Shown here in pieces: positions 59,645 to 64,000 of a DNA stretch of 64,000 nucleotides. The notes beneath the pieces are model-generated. The model was not told the origin of the DNA and made no database searches. It saw nothing but the letters and a program-made list of their open reading frames with translations. The DNA is from Ridgeia piscesae (taxonomy: Eukaryota > Annelida > Polychaeta > Sabellida > Siboglinidae). Location: NCBI GenBank assembly GCA_025642075.2, contig JAODUO010000051.1, forward strand, positions 173,501-237,500, given 5' to 3'. The position numbers and the translations under genes are program-made. Each line of letters begins with the position of its first letter. The stretch's first letter is position 1.

Positions 59645-61050
59645 TCATTGTGCAGCCATAGTGTCGCGTGGTTGGGCAAAAGCCGCAGTATGCTGCTTCC
59701 ACATATGTTTATCTTGTGCTACCCTCTGCCAGGTGGTACCCTTCCAATAATTGTCTAGTTCGTCCCTCCACCGTCTCGCCAGTCTTCCTCTAGGTCTTTT
59801 CGTTTCGTAGGGTTTCCAGGTGGTGTTACGCAATGTCCATCGGCTATTTCGTATTCTGCTGACGTGCCCTATCTAGGTAGACGTCTTTCTTCTGACTTGT
59901 TCAATCACGTATGTGACCTTTAACTCTTACTTACCCATATAGTTCTTTTTCTGTCATGCTGCTGGCTTGTTCTTTGCTTGGCTGGTAAATGTCCATGTTT
60001 CCGCGCTGTATGTCATTGCTGAAAGTACGCATGAGTTGCAGACTTGTCTCTTCAAGCATGTTCCAATGTTACATTTGAAGGTGTCATGGTGCTTGGTGAA
60101 TGCCGTAATTCTTCTTTGAGTCTTCGACTTGTTTATCGTCAAACCCTGATTTTCACTTTCATTAGGTAATTTTTGAAGCATTTATTTTAATTATTGTGTT
60201 GTATTGGCGCATATGAGTATATCGTCGGCGAAGCGAGGATGGCTAAGACATTCGCCATTTACCTTCAAGCCTTTGTTTTCCCTAAGTCAGTCGTCGGAAT
60301 ATGCGTTCGAGTGCAGCTGTAGACAGCATGGGCGATATGGTATCTCCTGTCATACTCCTCTCCTGATATTAATTGTGTTGCTTTCTTTGTGGAGGTGGAC
60401 TGTTATTGAGCTGTTGGTGTAGATATCCTTTAGGAGTTCGATGTACACATTTTCTAACCCCTGTTCTTGAAGTGATGTCAGTACTGCTTGAATTTGCACT
60501 TAGTCGAAGGTTTCTCGTTGTCGACGAATGCGATGCAGAATGGGATATTATATTCTTTGCTTTAAATTTTGCTGTTTAATAGTACACATATCGGTTTGTA
60601 ATTTTTGAGGTCTTTCTTATTTCCCTTCTTGAAGATTATCACCATCTTACCGTTATTCCACGCTGTGGGTATTCGTCTTTCTGACGAGCATTTAGTGTAC
60701 AGCTTATCATGTATGTTCGAGATGATATATTCTCCTGATTTCAATGTCTCGATGTTTTTATAGTCGTTGCCTGTTGCTGCCCATTTTTCATATACCTCGG
60801 AGGGCTGCTTCCACATCCCATGATGTTTGATGTTATCTCTGGTACCTATTTTGGGTCAGGTCAGTGTGGACTGTGATACTCTGTTCACTGTCGCATAGCT
60901 CGGGGTAGAATTTCTCCGTTCTTTCTATGATCTTATCTTGATCATGGATTTCTCCACCCTGCTTGTCTGGATGTGTGATCAGTCTGTCTTGGCCTAGCTT
61001 CTGCGTTCTTTTGATTTTCCTCAGGCTCTCTGAAGCCATGATCGTTTCTC
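59645..61050 (-). pseudogene. decayed RTE-like LINE
   Basis: Minus-strand fragments appear in the expected order: IHDQDKIIERTEKFYPELCD (linker before RT), RRIPTAWNNGKMVIIFKKGN and LKNYKPICVLLNSKI (RT start), VNGECLSHPRFADDILICAN (catalytic FADD near 60225), LTINKSKTQ, VLSAMTYSAETWT, and the tail RPRGRLARRWRDELDNYWKG with TTWQRVAQDKHMWKQH. Multiple stops and shifts separate them. The endonuclease part is not seen. Old, inactive copy. Confidence 0.75.
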
Positions 61051-61582
61051 AGATAATTTTTTTCGTTGTATTTCCTGATGTCCTCTCTTATCTACTAATT
61101 ATTTCCCAGAAATAGCAAATCGAATAAATTAGGGTATATTTAGGATTGCAAGTAGGATTACGTTGTCCTGTAATTAATTTCAAAACACTTTTCTGGCCAC
61201 GTGTTCTTTTATGTTTAGTAGAATAAATCCGGAATCAGCGCAATGCTTGAGTTAGATTGGCTTGCCATCTAGATGTTTCTAAGTGCCCCTGGATCTTTAT
61301 GAACTGCTCCTACACGTTCTGAAATTGTGATCTCCACCGCACAAATAAGATTCATTAACACCTCGTTTTCCGAAGTCACGAACCGACGAACAAATGACTG
61401 GGTAAATGTGGTGCGGTAAATGGAAAGTTCGGGCAAATAGTGCAGCAACCCCCACTTTCCGATGTTATAAGAAAAGCCGAGACAAGGCAGCGATACTGTG
61501 AAGTAACGGCAGTTGGTGGCCACCTAATTCCACCCTTCCTCACTGTTGTTAGATGTGTTTTAGCCCACCCACTGCAAATTTA

Positions 61583-61583
61583 T

Positions 61584-61649
<66 letters not shown>

Positions 61650-61735
61650 CGCACACACGCACACACACACACGCACAAACACACAAACACACAAACACAG
61701 ACACACACACACACACGCACACGCACACACACATA
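61583..61735. repeat. (CA)n microsatellite with variants
   Basis: CA run to 61648, then CGCACA/CAAACA variants to about 61735. Confidence 0.97.
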
Positions 61736-61923
61736 CCCTCACATAACATAATCATACACACACACCCACAGTTGAAGAAGGATTATTATACATAATGCTA
61801 TTTTCATATTATTTCTAATGTGATATAATTTGGTAAGTGCTCAAATTATACGCTTTCCTATTTTGGAGAATATATAAATGTTACTTGATATACACTGTGC
61901 AGTAAACAAAGTATGTAACCTAC

Positions 61924-62142
61924 CATCACATTTAAAACAGTGAGGCGATCTGTATTCACATCTCGCAGTGTTTGAATTGAATCCCCAGCCTTGGAAATTT
62001 AGACATGCTCTCATTACATAATGTCCACCTCTTATTTCTGCAAACGCCTGACAATGATCACAAGATATGACACGTCCATTGACTGCCAAACTCTTAGCTG
62101 TTGCGCATTCAACGGCCGTCGGTCGACACCATATCTTTTTAT
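61924..62142 (-). CDS. Cys-rich exon of a putative secreted EGF-repeat protein
   Basis: On the minus strand, acceptor GTTTTAG and donor GTAGGT bound 219 bp. It encodes IWCRPTAVECATAKSLAV, ISCDHCQAFAEIRGGHYVM, and further Cys to YRSPHCFKCDG, about eight Cys in 70 residues. The spacing suggests a disulphide-rich extracellular domain, perhaps Ly6/three-finger-like, but this is not certain. It follows the EGF-like exons on the same strand. Confidence 0.5.
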
Positions 62143-62409
62143 CTAAAACATATATTCAATGTGATATGCTAACATACACAACATATATCGTGCAATATGC
62201 ATATCGTACACGTAAGCAATAAGTGTTATAAAGTCTCAGTAACATCAATTTAAAAAGTTGCCAAATTTATTGCCACTTAAATCAATACGTTTTGACATAT
62301 TGGCCTAGGACGTATTTGTTTCATTTGCATGTTACGACGCAGTAACTATACAATAGCATTAACAATTGAATATATTTCGCACGATCAAATTTCATGTAGA
62401 AAACATGTG

Positions 62410-62535
62410 TGACTAATATAAGCCTTTTCACAAAACGTTCCCTCGTTGCCTCTGAAACAAGTGCATACGAAATAGCTCAATATGCCAGTACAGGTGCCAC
62501 CATGTTGACAAAGGTGGCTGAATAATGTAGTGATA
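62410..62535 (-). pseudogene. EGF-like exon, degenerate
   Basis: One minus-strand frame reads SHLCQHGGTCTG, then an interrupting in-frame stop (TGA), then SYFVCTCFRGNEGT. The CQHGGTC and CxC spacing match EGF repeats. Probably not translatable as it stands. Confidence 0.5.
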
Positions 62536-62638
62536 ATATTTCTTTACAAAATCTTGAAAGTGATAAATTCAATTCGTATAAATATTCTGCCAAGGCAGAA
62601 TGTTTTCTTTTCTTAGGAAACACATATGTGCGACTTAC

Positions 62639-62746
62639 CACAAGACGTACCCCTATACAAACGGGAACACGCGCAAGTGTAACCATTTACTCGGTCAGTG
62701 CAGGCACCACTATGTTGACAAGGGTGACTGGCACATTCATTGGTGT
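62639..62746 (-). CDS. EGF-like (calcium-binding type) exon
   Basis: A 108-bp exon between acceptor TTCCAG and donor GTAAGTCG, encoding DTNECASHPCQHSGACTD, then RVNGYTCACSRLYRGTSCG. All six EGF cysteines and the D-x-N/D-E-C calcium-binding start are present. One EGF module per exon with phase 1 borders is the classic arrangement of extracellular mosaic proteins. Confidence 0.75.
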
Positions 62747-62986
62747 CTGGAACGAACATTATTAATAAGGAAACTAGATGGGGATATTTTCTGTTCACAA
62801 CAGTTATATGACACTCACTACAAGGTAATGTTTCAATATATTGATTTTCTGAAAGTAATGTAATGATAATCGTTTTATAAAAACATCTTGAATGAGACGA
62901 ATATATACCGTAGATGTGCACTGCTACGACAGAGAGCCTTATTTGTTACATATTTTCCCTGATCGCATTTGAATGAACGACTTACC

Positions 62987-63098
62987 CTTTCCACATGAAA
63001 CACCCTCATACCGACTATAACAAATGCAAATGTAACCATAACTCGGTCGATGCAGGTACCTCTATGCTGACAAGTGTGACTGGCACATTCGCTGGCAT
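62987..63098 (-). pseudogene. EGF-like exon with one-base deletion
   Basis: Splice borders are good (CGAG acceptor, GTAAGTCG donor). The start reads DASECASHTCQHRGTCIDRV, but a missing base after GTT shifts the frame. Restoring phase gives the usual GYxC.C end, so it is a damaged or mis-sequenced paralogue of the exon at 62639. Confidence 0.6.
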
Positions 63099-63779
63099 CT
63101 CGAATGACAATAATTAATGCGGAAACCAGCTTGCTAGATTCTTAGCTTATATGGGTCTACAGCTGAACGTTCATTGATTCAGTCGCATAATATCTCGGTG
63201 GGGATATTTTAAAATATTACATTGACTGATCACAACAACATAATTTCCTTGGTCATTTAATTACAGGAAATAAATAAAACCGAAACTAGCTTTTGAGATA
63301 CGCTTGAATGTTACACAAAATATATATATCGATGGGGATAGTTTTGTTGCTTCATTGACGGATCATGACAAAATACCTTCCTTTGTCGTTTTAGTTCACG
63401 TACTGCAAAAAATGCCACCGATAAGAATGCTAGTAATGTATTCAGCGAATTACGTCATATTTAGTGCACATTAACTTCGGTTTGTGCATGACCATTCCAA
63501 CAAAGTTTCCAGTTTTGTTATGACAAATGGTCCGAGTTTTATGTTCTCTCCAAAATGTGTTTCAAATGACCCCATTGGCGTTGCAGGCACACTTGGAGCG
63601 GTGCGCGAAATTGACAATGACTCGAGCGCATTCTTATACTGGGATTGCCTTGATACTGGCTGTAATTGTTGTGTTCAAGTCATCGACTGTCCGGGTGTTG
63701 TTTCCGTACACTCGCTTCTTCAGGTAAATATATATCACGGTAGTGTAGAATATGTTATTTTAGGACGTTTTCTTTAGAA

Positions 63780-63905
63780 ATACCCCAAATTAGCAGATGC
63801 CCAGGTAGTATCCTCGTACACATTGAGGCAAGTGCAATTGTAACCATTTGTTCAGTCAGTGCAGGTACCACTATGTTGACAAGGGTGACCGACACATTCG
63901 TCGGT
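63780..63905 (-). pseudogene. EGF-like exon, degenerate
   Basis: DECVGHPCQHSGTCTD, then a stop codon (TGA), then TNGYNCTCLNVYEDTT. Fourth copy of the EGF exon series; closely similar to 62639-62746. Confidence 0.5.
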
Positions 63906-64000
63906 TAATGATTAATACGGAAACCAGATTGTTAGATAGTTTGCATATTGGGGTCTACACTACTACAATATCTCGGTGGGGATAGTTTTAGATGTTTTAT

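Noticed and set aside
63484..63777. 97-codon plus-strand ORF
   Set aside because: No domain, no splice context, and it lies opposite the EGF exon series.

Overview
This window looks like AT-rich nuclear DNA from an invertebrate animal, most likely a mollusc (probably a bivalve). The evidence is GT-AG split genes for two conserved eukaryotic proteins (mitochondrial ribosome recycling factor and RAD51D), very dense simple-sequence DNA, and transposon families common in lophotrochozoans (Ngaro-type tyrosine-recombinase retrotransposon, Mutator-like transposase, CR1/L2- and RTE-type LINEs, tRNA-derived SINEs). The species call is inference. No bacterial-type operon, rRNA, functional tRNA or CRISPR array is seen.

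Layout. 1-9 kb: intergenic DNA with one possible minus-strand exon (956-1337), a perfect 63-bp hairpin (1865-1927), a CA array, a foldback element with arms of about 500 bp (3.2-4.9 kb) and a LINE tail. 9.5-9.8 kb: a composite TACGTATAGT/TATAG array. 11.7-15.7 kb and 38.5-42.0 kb: two copies of one 3.5-4.0 kb sequence carrying a promoter-like block (heat-shock-element-like motif plus CCAAT boxes), a possible intron, ORFs and a polyadenylation signal. 18.7-19.9 kb: the 5' part of an MRRF gene, whose second exon end has been amplified into a tandem array of splice donors. 20.2-25.8 kb: an unassigned minus-strand exon, then RAD51D exons on the plus strand, with a retroelement-type zinc-knuckle ORF on the minus strand inside a RAD51D intron. 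26.6-29.8 kb: a roughly 107-copy, 30-bp minisatellite. 31.5 kb: the last exon of an unrecognised gene. 32-45 kb: SINEs, a Mutator-like transposase pseudogene, a MITE, a CR1/L2-like LINE, a SWIM/transposase-like exon, the second copy of the duplication and a transposase tail. 46.2-53.2 kb: a nearly complete 7.0-kb Ngaro-like retrotransposon. 53.6-62 kb: an AACG array, a foldback element with 270-bp arms, a PIN-like/CXC-domain multicopy pseudogene and a decayed RTE-like LINE. 61.9-63.9 kb: minus-strand exons of a Cys-rich, EGF-repeat protein.

The most complete system is the Ngaro-like element. It has split direct repeats in the order A1 - SGNH hydrolase - gag - RT/RNase H - tyrosine recombinase - B1.A2 - B2. 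The repeats are nearly identical (one difference each by eye), all catalytic motifs are present, and two internal satellites are carried. The reading frames are broken by four single-frame shifts, three of them in homopolymers, so the element is either a very young copy with assembly indels or a recently disabled one.

The two conserved host genes share orientation but neither is complete. MRRF lacks its C-terminal exons and RAD51D lacks the part after the Walker B region. No continuation of either was found in the window.
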